Positions 13,501 through 27,200 of a stretch of DNA of 64,000 bases are shown here, piece after piece. The notes under the pieces were generated by a model. The model worked only from the letters and a program-made list of their open reading frames with translations. It did no database searches and had not been told where the DNA came from. The translations under genes and the position numbers were made by a program. Every line of letters starts with the position of its first letter. Position 1 is the first letter of the stretch. Source of the DNA: Quillaja saponaria (lineage: Eukaryota; Streptophyta; Magnoliopsida; Fabales; Quillajaceae); the NCBI GenBank assembly GCA_029379385.1, contig CM055612.1, forward strand, positions 6,386,001-6,450,000, given 5' to 3'.

Positions 13501-14025
13501 TGGTGTCAACAATTATTTGGAAAACAAACTTATGATATTTTCTGATATTTTTTAGCTCTCAGCAAGACATTTTCAGTGAAAAAGAAAAACGGAAAGCTTC
13601 GCAAGGCATGGGCTGGGAGCAAAGTCATTTACAATGTTGCCTCCTGGGGGGCTACAGCTATTGGGTAAGAGTTTCCCCTCCCTTACCAGTTTTAGATTTA
13701 AGATGATTATTTCCTACTTAATGCAAGATTTTGCAACATCTTGCATTCATCATGTTGCATTTCTTTCTTACAGAGTGGGCCACAAGAAGTCCCTGATTTT
13801 TCGTCCTCTGTTCTGCTGCATTTTTATTTCATTTAACTTGCGATCCCTGATTTGCTCCTTTTTCCTTTTCCCCCCTTTTTCCAGTAATTTGTTTTTCATC
13901 TTTGCTAACATTTTTTTATTGAAATTCTAAATGTTTCTAACAGGATATACCAAAACCCAGTAATTCTGAGGGCTGCAACTAAAGCCTTTTGGACTTCATG
14001 TCAGGTTATATCAAAGCTTCTGTGA
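10540..14025 (+). CDS. unrecognised plant protein, 240 residues, six exons
   Basis: Exons 10540-10791, 11677-11767, 11905-12065, 13355-13382, 13556-13664 and 13944-14025 have GT-AG borders and sum to 723 nt, giving 240 residues and a TGA stop. I do not recognise the family. Residues 1-84 are charged and low in complexity (VKRKTLQSVLEEFQRALEYL, likely helical, then an acidic and serine-rich run). The middle is acidic (ENDLWEGENIDSDQDDYF). The C-terminal ~75 residues look like the conserved core: a basic stretch (KTFSVKKKNGKLRKAWAGSK), then SWGATAIGIYQNPV and KAFWTSCQVISKLL. No signal peptide or clear catalytic motif is visible. SWGATAIGIY may form one weak membrane or amphipathic segment. Intron 3 is long (~1.3 kb). 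Its position next to REN1 may match At4g24590, which I cannot confirm. Confidence 0.85.
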
Positions 14026-16333
14026 TATGTCATTGCAGATTGGAAATAGTAGTGATTGTAGGGTTCACTGTTTTATTTGTGCTTGTGCTGCATTTCGGCT
14101 GGTGTTCCTCAATTTATGTAATATAATTGGGACTCATAGATCAATTGATGTAGTTTAGTCTTGTAAATACCGAGTGCAATTCAAATTCGTTGGTAAAAAC
14201 TGCAATTCAACTACAACTACTTCAGGTTTCATTCTACTCCAGGCCACGGTTGCAGTTTAAATTTCAGTGAGCTAATGCATATAGATGAGTGAATCACAGG
14301 CAATGCATGTTGCATCTTGTTTTCAACACTCAGGTTTGCTCAATTGTTGCAGCTTTGCAGGGTTCCTTTAATAATTGCGTGGGGTGAATCTACCTTAATG
14401 TAGTCAGAATCTGACTATAATTACAGAGAAGAAGAGTTTCTCTACAAGTTATTGTTGCCTTCTAACAGATTATCAAATACGGTAAGGTAGAGTGATCCAA
14501 TCCATAATGCCTCCGAGAAGTACATCTTCCAAAACAAATTGAAAAGATGTGTTATTGAATGATACTTGGTAAATGGTATTAATTTAATGAAAACCAATCT
14601 TCATAAAATCACAACAAAGTTGTTCTTGTCAAATGTAAAAATTATTATTTTATTTAAATAATGTCATGTTATCATTAAATTAATAATGATATTATTTCAA
14701 CCTCTCATGTATTATAAATTATTGAGTAAATTATTTTAACTCTCATGTATTATGTTAATATTATATATAGATCTCTCATTTATTTTTAAAATGTACAAAT
14801 TTTTCCTAAATTTAAAAACAAGTTACAAATTTTATATAAACTTTAAGAACAAATGCTTAAAAAACTCATATGATCTAAAATAAATATATTTTTATATTAT
14901 TAAATTAATTTAATATTGTACAATATTATTAAATTTTAAATAAGATATAAATTGAAATTAAAATTAATTATTATTTCTTAAATTAAGATAAAAGTAAATA
15001 ATTTTTTTAAATACTATAATATTTAAAAAATATGAAGGTGCTACTGTAAAATCTAAATATAGTTTTATTTTTTAATTGTATTATTATTAATTTATTTTTT
15101 ATTTATATCTTATTTAAGTGTAATAATAACATTTTATTATTGATTTAATAATTTGAAGTTGTAGTTGTCTTTAATGAGAATACACTAATGGTATGTCGTC
15201 TTAACTTTAAACTTGAAAGGAGATATATGTAGGTTTTTAAAAATAATGGCAAAGTCGGTGTAATATCAAAATAATGCAAGGGAGCTTGGAGTAATTTACT
15301 ACTCTATATTAATTTAATATTATTCACCATATCATATTCTTTAAGAATAACAAGTACTAATATCATCAACAGATTGGTCTAACGGTAAAGGTAACGCTCC
15401 TTACAGTGGTTGCTGATGATATCATATATATATAATTAAATAATTTATCGACTATGGTCGTCATGTAAATAGTTGCTAATAATGTCATATGTATATACAT
15501 TATTTAAAATAACTTGTAAGTTTTGTTGTGATATAAGTAGTGGCAAATGATATTGTATATGTACATTATTTAAAATAAAAATTATTTGAAATTGCAGTTA
15601 GATCTATACATGAAATATAAAATTTTATAATTATTTTCCTTAATTGGAAATTTTAATTTCAATTATAATGAATGCCAAACTAAAAAATAAAATAAAAATT
15701 AAAGTTGAACAAATCAATTCCTAATTCCAATTCGTTTGAATATGCGATCCAAACGGACATAAACAAAATTAGTTTTTTGAGACTCTTGGTCGAGGTGGCA
15801 AATCTTAAATGAGGTGACAAAGTGGACAACAGAGTCGAAACATGAACTACGTTGTATATCTAACCTTTGTATTGTTTTCAGTTGATCCTAAATAAACGTT
15901 GTATATCTTGTAGGCACCTCCTAGAAGTTGACAGCTTCTATACAACTAAACTTGTGGCAAAAACAAATGAAAAAAGAGAGAAGGAAAAACAGAATACAGC
16001 TAAACTTCAAACAAAAATTGGCAAGCCGCATAGCCGCTAAGGCTATACCGGACTAATGCTAACAAAGTGAAGATATAATCAGTATTTATATTGTAAATTG
16101 TAAGAGAGTATTCCCTTCTGAATAGAGGGCATAAAGCATTTCTGGAGCAGCCGAGTTGCTTGCTCCCATCACAAAATCAGCAACTCCAGTGGTATGAAAA
16201 AGTTGTGCGCATTTTTGTGACCAAAGTGTATCCACAATTCAGCACTCCAATGTTATGCTGGCACTCTGCCTCAAAGCATTTGAAATCATGCTTTGATGAC
16301 ACATTCCCACCGTCGTATGTACATGGACAAGGC
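14026..16333. other. intergenic DNA, convergent 3' ends of genes 2 and 3
   Basis: This holds the 3' UTR of gene 2 at the left and of gene 3 at the right (about 16100-16333). Between them is very AT-rich DNA with no coding sequence, and the degenerate tandem repeat at 15406-15590. Confidence 0.6.
15406..15590 (+). repeat. degenerate ~66-bp tandem repeat, three units
   Basis: Three related units begin near 15406, 15470 and 15536. Each has a GTTGCTGATGATATCATAT-like block followed by TATATACATTATTTAAAATA or a variant. The first unit also forms an inverted repeat with ATATCATCA at 15359-15367. Confidence 0.55.
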
Positions 16334-18226
16334 CTAATAGTAAAACATGTTGTCCTTGTGGTTGGGAGTGTCCTTGCAGAGCATTGAGCGAACTTCCATG
16401 ATTGATCTAGGCAGTTCTAAATCTTTCTCTTGCAGGGCATTCCCCAATAGCTGTTGCATCTGTGTCGCAAAGGTATCTTCCAGAACCTGAAGATATAGAA
16501 GCAGGTCAGAAATCAGTAAACAAAAATGTACATAGCTCAAGCAGAACAAGACATCTCTACCGAGTCCTTCTAAATAGTAAATACAGTCCTATCTTAGTCA
16601 CTACATCGCTACTTTTAGTTGAATAGGTCACATTTCCAATATAATTTATCCCTCATGAGGATATTATCTCCTCATCTACATACTTCAATACCAAATTGTG
16701 GAAATGCAGTTCTAAGAGCATTTGAATGATGCTAATAGCCAAACTTAGAAACTACTTGGAAGCAATTTTTCCAAAAGTCAGAGAATGGAAACATCACTTC
16801 TTTAAGAAATCCACTCTTCAAATTTGTCATCATTTAATATTGCTTCATTTAATCCACTACATGTGCGCCCACCTTCCCCTACCCCCGCAATAGCCGGGGA
16901 GCACTTTGTGCACCGGGTGAACCCTTTTTAATAGGATAAAGTTCTGTCTTAAACGAAGGAATGGGTCTGCTGTAGATCATCACGAGACCAATTCCAAAAC
17001 AGGGCCGCTTAGATGGCCATTCCTTTGAAAGTTTAGGTATGTAAACCTAATCAATCAAACATAAAAGGAGAAACCAACCGTTCCTTTACAAGATTTTCCT
17101 GATAGCAGGTGTCAGATAAGGACAATCAAATTTAGCATATGGAAAATAAACTTGGTAGAGTCATTTCAACACTTAATCTGATGGTTAACACCATTTTTAA
17201 GGCTTGGTAGAAGAGTTATATATGGATCGACTTGTTATCATGAGACGTTGCATCATACTCTTGGAGATCTAGAAGGTGGCTACCCTGAAACAGTGCAGCA
17301 TATTTCAGCCGCAATGAGAATTTGGAAGTTATAACAATATGATCTAAAGACACTTTGTCACATCTAAACAATGATATCCGGTAAGTTGTTGGCTAAATCA
17401 ATTACTTTGAAGCAATAGCAGATACAGATTTTAAAGCGAATCTAGTGGATGACTGAATAACAATTGTATAGCTGAAACATCACTTACAGATGTGGCGATC
17501 CGCGAACCTTTGTACCATGATCTATTCTCTTTCCTGTTCTCCATGAAACTCAGAACTTCCTGTACCATGATATACCAAAAAAATCTGCATTTATCAGTAA
17601 CATGCCTTGTGAAATTAAGATCATGAGTAGGCAACGAGATCCACACACAAGTAACTAACCTGACCCATCCGGTCCCAGTAACCTCGACAGATTGCAATAA
17701 AGACCTGAGTCTGAAAGATGGTATGAAGATGACTAATGGTATTCGCCAGCTGGTCTTTCAGTGGTTGCATTCTAGCTCTTACATCAGATTCTACGACAGT
17801 TTCTTTTGAGTCTTGGAGAATCTTTTTTAGTTTTGTAGTGTTCTGTAACTTGGTCTGGAACGTAAAAGATGCAGAAGGACAAATCATTGACATCATTATT
17901 TGGTTCCATTTGAAACAAGTACACCATAGATGGAAAAAACAAGACATCTGCTATCTATGTATGCGTATGCGAGTGTGTTCGTCTGTGTGCATAAGATAAG
18001 AGCAGTAACTCAAAACTATCAGCAGTTCTATTGGACTGCCAATAATTGCTTACCAAGGTCAGTATGAAGTAACATGTTAATCCCAACAAAGACATTACTC
18101 TGGAGTAGACATAGTCATATATTATCAGGCTAATGATACAGTGACAAGAAAGCTAAAATAGAATGCATTCACTTAATGCAGTCACCCATATAGAAGCATT
18201 GTACCTATATGTGCTTGTGTGTATAC

Positions 18227-18263
<37 letters not shown>

Positions 18264-21200
18264 TAAAATACATAAATATATATTTGCCACAATAGCAACT
18301 TGGTACTTTCAATAAGGTATCCCCTATATGAGTTTACCTATGTCATACACAAACCGACTCCTGTTTCTTGGAACATATGTCTAATATATAATGATTGGTT
18401 TCAGGATGATACTAACATTCTCGGTGAGCTTTTCGACAACGGCTTGCAGGTAGTTTCTAAACTTGGTTCTTAACATCACAGTCACTTCACTGAGACGCTC
18501 TCCAGGCACCGAGTTGCCACCACCGGGCAGACAAGAACCCCATGACTTAAACTGGTGTTCTACCTTGGGCCGCAGGATGTCAAGCATCCTCTTCATGGAA
18601 TTTAAGAGAATTCCGAGCTGAAAGCAGTACCACAAGTTTGAATGAAATGAAAGAAAAACATATACAGCAGAACGTCACAACTTTAAGCAATTCTACTCAC
18701 CTCATCTGGGACTGTGTAGGAGCATACAGAACGTTTTGTAAGTTTCTGTACATATTTAAGGCCAAATTTTTTGGGGTTCAAGTTTTCCTTCAGAGGGGAT
18801 AAGACATCAGCATACTGTTTGTCTAAAGCTTCCACTATGGCCTTTTCAATATCAGCAATTGCCTATCATCAAAAGAGAATCCAAAACAAAAAAAAGAGTC
18901 AAGAATACAGCAAATAACCATGCCTGTAATGATCAATTAAATACAAGCCGATAAACAATACCCAAAAGTGGTAAAAAATGAAGACAAAACCAATTGTAAT
19001 TCCTGCTCCACCTCAAGGCTCAAATACATGAAATAAGGCGTCGCAGAATTTTAAATTTCGGATTAGGGAAGAAACGCAAGAAAGTGAAGACTGAGATATA
19101 GAAAACCCCATCTGGACATACATTTTCCAACACTACAGCATATTCTGGCCAACGACAAATGATAACCTCGTAATCTGTCAATGTTTCTTTCACTCGTTCA
19201 TACATGTCATCAATGAAGGGAGTAGTAGAATGTTGTGTCCTAACTCCCGACCATTTGACCTGCAAGTGTGAAGCTTTAAGATAACCTTTCGATGTAAGAC
19301 AATATATAGAAATTAGAAATAAAGCAAAGTAGAGACATATATGATTGAACAAGAGAGTCAAAGCATCATTCAAAAGGTTGTCCAATGTATTTATATATAT
19401 CAATTTTATGCAAGTACATGTGATGAAGGCCAAAGACTCATCATACAGCATGGAGTACCTTACGGTTATCAAAATATGTACCTTATCCAATTTGCAGGAC
19501 TCAAGCAAAGATAGGCGCTTATCTTGGATCCATACAAGAATGTATAAATGGAACAATTCTTTAGCATCAACTCCACCTTTGACAGGACTGAAAAGAAAAT
19601 TGCATAAAGTTGGAAGATGTTGCAAAGCAAGCTTAATGACAGAGGGAATTCATTTTGGTCAAACAAATAGAGCTATGACAGTAGCAAGAAAATATTTACC
19701 TAATGTTCCTGCTGATAAGATCCCTTTGAAAATCTGATGTTGCAATAACAAGTTCTGCTACTGGAGGTGAAGGGCCCGCTGGAGGACAAGCAATGAGAAA
19801 AGCTCGTAATCTACTGCAAAGCTCAGTACTGTATATGGAAGCAGAAAGATTTGGTAGGTCTACACAACTGCCAAAAAGAGAAAAAGAAAAAAAGAGGACA
19901 AAAATATTAGTACCGTAGGCATACATTAGATAGCAAGACAAACAAGCAAGCAGCATGGGCATAAGGAACATAGAAAATGCAAGAAGTTTCTCACAATATT
20001 ATCTCAAGAAATGTTTCCTCTTCTTGGAGTCCACATTTGAAAAGAGAGAGAGAGAGAGAGAGTATATTAATAAGCTAACTCATCCAGATTTAACTTCAAT
20101 TGCATTAACAAGCTTAAGCTAAGAATCTTAGCAGTGAATAACATAAAGGCTTAAGCTATGAATCTTAACAGTGTACGGTAATATGGTCACTCCATCCATA
20201 TTAGCAGTGTATATATATAAGGATGCAGAGTGAGGGTATGTCAATATGCTAACTCACTGTTGCTCAATGTTTTTCAAATTTAAAAGGCTTAAACTATGAT
20301 TCTTAGCACATTATAACATAATAAACATCACTTAGAAACAGGCCAAGGAAATATATATAAGGATGCAGAGTGAGGGTATGTCAATATGCTAACTCACTGT
20401 TGCTCAATGTTTTTCAAATTTAAAAGGCTTAAACTATGATTCTTAGCACATTATAACATAATAAACATCACTTAGAATCAGGCCAGGGAAACCATAACCA
20501 ATCTAATTGAACAGATAAGAATACTTCAAATATTGCATGAAAGCATTATTCAACACAAAACTCCAATAAGATTAAAAGAATTATTTGATAACGAAACACT
20601 AGAAAACAAATAAGGAGGGTGAATATGCAAATGAAAGCTCATGCTTTACTAAATAAATTAAAACTTCCACTCATTAAGTATCCAGTAGATGCTGTTAGGA
20701 AGGAACAATACATGGGAAGTATATTGCGATTTCGAATCTCAATATCAGTGAATATTTCATTCTTGATATTTACGCATAGGGACTTCATCTTCTGGTATGC
20801 AGTAGACAATGTAACACTGTCCATCAAATTGCCCTCATTGTTGCTGGTTACGTATTCATCTGTCTCAGCCATATGCCGTCTTGACCTCTTCTTTGCGGCA
20901 ACCTGGGGAGATGCTACCAATGAATGAAACAAATACAGGCAATACATGTACAAGCATCACTACTAGAAAATTAAGTTTATCAACCTGAAAATAATGGCAT
21001 AGAGTGGTTTGGGCCTCAGGAGTTAATATGTCATGAAGAAGATTGTATAGTCTAACAGCCGGTTCCAGGGCAGGTGCTGGAACTCCAGATGCAGGTCTGA
21101 AAACATCCATGATACCCGACAGTGATGATTCATCGAGCGACTTGTAATTCTCGAAAACAAGAGTGAGTATCTGTTCAATTTGATCTTTAGTCTCCCCTAG

Positions 21201-24200
21201 GATTCGATTCTGATGACAACATGAACAATGTGTTAGACAAGATATCAAATTTGAGAGCATCTAATTAACAGGAGATCACAACAAATCAACTCATGGAGTA
21301 TTAAGAAAATACAAATTGATACAACAACAGAAATCCTAAGAAAAAAGTTTTAACTGTAAAAGCTAGGCTAGTATACAACAGCAGGAATCCTAAAAAAAAC
21401 TTGTAACTGTAAAAGCTAAGCTAGTCACATTTTTCATCCCAAAACTGAGCAGCGAGCAAGATTTCAATTTTGTCCTTTTTAACATTTTGTGTTCAATTAT
21501 TTTATGACCCAGAGAAATGACCTTCAGAGTGCTGACAGATCCAGATCTTTTTTCATCATTATCATCAACTTAACTACAGTGCAATGGTATGGCTGCCTTT
21601 CTGGAAAATGAGACAAAACGGGGCAGTCATTGCAAGGAAGTACAGGCTTTGTTTATAAAGGCAATTCTTGACCTAAGACTTCAAAAATAGAGGAGGATAA
21701 TCTTGTTTCTCCAAAAGCTGTAAAAACTGTTACTAGCAAAGAATTCTGAAGCTCTTTCTTGTGTTTTTTAGAAATCACACGAAGCTATTTAAACCTACTT
21801 TCTTAAGAAATGAGAGAACAAATTGTCACAATTTCAAAAGATAAAAGAATTTTTTTTAAAGACAAACCCACTTGTTAAGAAAGCTGAACACCATAAGCAT
21901 GTTGATACCTACACTAATAAATGCTTATTGGTGCCAGAATCCTCCTCCTCAGGTTCTAAATTGAAGGAATACCAGTCAAAATCCATTGGCCAACAGATTA
22001 ATGACAACCATATCATAATGCTCCACGGAAGGAGTACATATGGTCTCCCGGAGGTAAGCGTCACACCTATGGGGTGAGTGAGCCTTGAAAAGAGTAAAAA
22101 ATTAATTTAAAAATAGCTAAGTTCAGGAGAGATGTGGTTCATGTGAATATCATGTGTGATGTGTCCTTAGATTGACATATCTTACTGAGATACTAGCCAA
22201 ATCATCATTTATAATATATAGTTAGGCACATAGACTGACGCGGAAACAATCTCTGTCAATTTTAGTAACAGAAAGTAAGAATAGGATAACGTTAAAAGAA
22301 ATTGATTAAGTTTTTAAGAATGGACCGATGGACTTGAATAAAAATAAAATAAAATTTGAGGACAAAATTGAAATCTAGTTTGATGTTCAGGGATGAAAAT
22401 TGTAATTGAGTCTAAAAGTTATGAACATTACTCAAGTTATAATGAATGTACCTCCTGATGACTCAGTGTAGTCTTCTGATGGCCATTCACAACAGGTGCT
22501 AACAACTCAAGAACCAGGCTGAGGCACTCAGCTGTGGGCGTAGCCACGTCCATTATATATGATAAATATCTATGACCACATTAAAAACAGAATAAGCTTA
22601 AGAGAATATTTGAAATTGCATGAAATCAAACATCTCAAATTGATCATTTCAATAGGTGAAAGAAACTCGATGAGATTACCTCAACTTAGTATACACATCT
22701 GAAACCCCATAATAAGATGCGAACTCTTTCAAGAGCCATCTCCATGGATCATGCAGCAATAGATTCCTCTGTTGGAAGTGCTGAACTTTCATAGCAACTT
22801 CCAACACTAGGTCATACGCAACCGTTTCTGCTACAGAGCCACACTGGAACAAGATAGAAGAGACAACAACATGATGATACTACTTAGCAAGCCATAATAC
22901 AATACAGAAACATATCAGTCAGACAATGAATTACTTCTCTGTCCAAAAATGACTTGTCATTTACTTTTTCGGGTTTTTAAAATCAATGTCACTTTTCTAA
23001 AAGTCAATGCTACAAAATACATAACATCAAAATCATCCTTATTTAGAACAACAGAAAATAGGAGGAAAATTTCAATATTCATTGGGACTTGACATTTGTA
23101 CCATACGGGTAAGATTGATAATTTAGAAAAAGATATAATGCATTTATGATTGGCTTTAAACTTGTGCTTTTTCTAGAAGGTAACATTCATTGCAAGTTGG
23201 GGGTATCATTTTGTGGATAACACTCATTAGAAAACACTTCAGGAAGCTTTTTTATTACCTTCTTCAAACTTTTAAGGGATAGGGTAGTATAAAGTATTGA
23301 TTTTCTCTTTCTGAGGGGTGCAAATTTATATGTACACAGCAAAATAAATCCAAAGTAGGTCTAGTTGACCTTTTGATTTCAAATACATCCTGAATTACTT
23401 AGAAAACATGCACACACAAAAAACAAAAACCACATTTACTATTTTGTCAGAAAACAAAAGGATGATGATTCAATGTTGGAAACAGCTCAAAAATGAAAAA
23501 CTCACTAAATATAGTTTAGATATGTCAACATCTACTTCAGCTTTAGAACAACTCACCTTGAGATGACTATTTTCATCTGAACTTGTTGAATAATTGATAT
23601 AAAGTTGCATCTTGCCTACAAGCTCATGTCCTGGTTCATGGTAAACAGAGCACCATCGTAATTTGTCGGCCTGCATTCAATTTGAACATGAATTATTCTA
23701 TAAAAACAAGCACAAGTTTCTACCCCCCCCCCCCCCCAAATGAAAAGAATGTGCCGATGGTAAAGAAAATATTACTGGGTCATCAGCAATACTGGCCACT
23801 TGAACAAGAACACGACCAAAATGGTTCCCCTTGGAATCTTGGACTTCGACTATCAAGTCATCTCCCACACTATCTGGGAAACTGTAAAGTGGTCAGGGCC
23901 TCATTCAAGAAGCTTCAGAGTGAAAATAGTACACAAGGCAAGATACATACAATAGATGGGTTTCACCAGATCCAGGTTGCATTTTGATGGCATCTTCTTC
24001 AGCTGAACTTTTCAGTCTTAACAAACAAGAGTATGTTTCTGACAACATATGCAGATCAATGATTATGTGAAAATTATTATGAGATACGAAATGAGGGTAA
24101 GATTTTATATTATAGTAAAAAAATATTGGTCATAAATCACATCATGCAGAGTAACAAACATATCATCACACCTCAGAAGTGAACCGTAGGCTAGGACGAA

Positions 24201-27200
24201 GAAAAACAGGAACTTTTACCAGGACACTTAAGACTCGTATAACAAGAAAACTCTAAGCACCCATAACAAGGGTTTAAAGCTACAGTCTTAAGTTTTTTTC
24301 TTTTAATCTGAAGTTACATTTCCATTATTCTTAATGGTTAGTCTAGCAAGGAAGTAGGCCTTAGAACTTGAATTCTTTTTTTGTAGGTGGAAAGATTAGG
24401 TGTTACGGATGATGGAATTCAGCTGGACAAGCACTGGCATTCAGCAGACAAGCTCACTGCTACAGATATCAAATACAAAGAAATAAGGATAAGAATGAAT
24501 GTCACATACGGCGCCACTGAAGGAGCTCTGAAAGAGCCTACCTCGGATACTAAAAAAAAAGGAGTGGCTATATATCTATTCAAGACTTGCATGCAGGCAT
24601 CATAGCAAGCCTAGAATTGGAGCTCTATAGATCCACCAATTCTTGATCAGGATGCAACACATGCCCTATATAGTAAAGAAGAAGAAGTACATACATTTTA
24701 AACCAGAATTATGACAAACTCTATTGGGATCATGATGTTACTAAGAAACTTATACATACTAGTACTACATCTCCTATTAATATATAAATGAAATCATGTG
24801 TTTATTGTATTCATTGACTTGTTTATTTTCTGAAAAAAAGTCCAAACAGTACAATTATAAGTTGCATCTAGACATACCTTGCACAACTTCATAAGATGAT
24901 GAACTGTTTCTGAGAGTTGTAACACCAGTTTTCAGAAGTCCCGATACCTGTTGTATATACCTTGTGCTGGCATGCACGTATGCCAAGCTTTGTCGTGCCA
25001 AGGAACCATTTGCAGGTATACGTGGTACAAAACGAACTTTCTTAAGAGTTTGCCATCCAGAAGCTAGTGTTAACTGCAAACTGGAGAAGTGGTGTCGGAC
25101 AGATTCCAATTTAATTGAAGGTTTCCTTAAAGATGAGATACTGCATCCAGTAGGTGCGTCCAGAGCGACTTTGATTTTACGTACTGCTTCAGCAAAGAAT
25201 ATTTTTAAAAATTCCCATTACTGAGAACTTTAGTAGTAAATAGTAAAAAGCTGGTACAAAAATCTACCTTGGACTTTCATCTTGCCAATGACCTTTTTGG
25301 GTTTTGGAGCAACACCCTCCCTGGAAATATCTGAAGTGCGCTTCATCATTATTTCATCCTCTGATTGTAGCAGCACCTTCCGTAATCTGTAATTCAACAT
25401 AGTGGCTGTAAACGAAGTGGAAAAAGACAATACAAGACATAGTTGCTCACTATACAGTATACCATTAAAAAGAAAGTCTAAGAAGAATTCTCATAATATG
25501 ATTACTTATAAAATCAGGGGAAAATACAAGACTAGTATTTCTAAGTCAAAAATGCTGTTAACTTAACTTTCACATCTTATGTTCAAAGTTTGATTATACA
25601 CCGGTTGTCACATTGCAAACCTAATAAAAAAGAAACATACAAGGAGATTGTTGGATTACATTTGAGATAGTGATCAAGAAAGCTACTCACAGCACAGTGC
25701 GCTGTGCTCCGAAACAATGAGAAAAGGACAAAACCCAGAATCTGGCTCCAGAAAATAGGACTTACTTCAACATTTACATCCTATAGGCCCTAAAAGAAAA
25801 GATAAAAATGCATAACAGAGAATTCATGTTATAGGCCTTACAGTAATGTGATGAAAGCAGAAACCACTGAATATCTGAGCAAGAAAAATGAACTGTTCAA
25901 GGGAAAAGTGAGGCATCTCCGACATTAATCATAGGTAACTTACAGAGGAAATATGAAGACCTGGGAAAAATAGTACAAGTAACTACTGTTTGTTGTTTTG
26001 CTGAAGATTGATGATGCATGATAAGTTGGTGCACTTAAGATGCAAGAGGGGCAACCGAGAAAGATTAGAAAAATTCTTTGCAGGTAGATATTGAGACATG
26101 AAAACAGGATGCTTGGTTAGCTGGATGCTGAAGGTCACAATAGAATTAGACTTTGGCTTCATGTGATAAGTAAAGCAAAAATTAATAGAACTTAAGACTT
26201 AGTTTTGTTGGGCACAAGACTAGGAGTTCTCTACCCTAGTTTTTCAAGTGTTAACTGAATTAGCAATTTCATAATTTTCCTCCAGCAGTATATTCTTTCT
26301 GAAAAAGAAAGAAAAGAAGGAAGTGATATTGATTAGAATGCAAAAGTACAAGAAAGGAGGGCAAAGGATCATTTATACAAAAGAAGCAGAAACTGAAAAA
26401 AGATTAGAAAATAGGAAGCAAGTCGACTTGTGATACATGTAAGACAATAAGTAAATATATTCCTTCGACTGCTACACATGTTTAAACATGATATGGTAGG
26501 CATCTGCTGTAGGTTCTTCAGTTCTTCCAGCTTGCAGTTCCAGATAACAGCATGGAACCAGATAATTAAAGCCTTCAGCCCTTATCACTATCCATATATC
26601 ATGAGAGTGATAAAGCAAGAATAACTAAAACAATGACATCATATGGAGAAGACAGGAAAAAAAAAGCACCAGATAAAGGCTCTTAACTCACCCAAATGCA
26701 TCCCGTAGTAAAGCACATTCATTTTCCAAAAACCTAGGAGCTTCCATACATTGTATTGCCCATGCATGAAGGCAAAGACGCACACAAGCATCATATGCAA
26801 CCACAGCATGCCATGGCCCAAGAGCACTGAATAGGATTTGCAATAGCACGTGAGCACACAGTTAATAAACAAAATACACAGCAGAAAACTGTTGGTCTCT
26901 TGTCAGCACGATCAACAAGAAGAAGGTTTGGCAGTGATACCTAGCGTGAAAATTAGGAATTCGAGCTGGATGTGAACCTGAAGATGCAGCAGCTTCTGAA
27001 TCAGCAGTAGTTCTGGGAACACATAGACTCCAAAGTTAAGATATATCAGGTTTATATGCGTTACACAAATGTACCCAGACAAATGATGTGTCATTGAATA
27101 AGCATGCAGCAAAAAGGTAAACGCTAAAGTGAAATACATAATACTTTTTTTCCATAAATAAATACTGACCTTGCAACCTGGTCAGGACTCTTCTTAATAT

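Noticed and set aside
21823..22077. 84-codon plus-strand frame in a gene 3 intron
   Set aside because: No recognisable motif and no splice-linked partner; low-complexity Lys/Ser content fits chance in AT-rich DNA.
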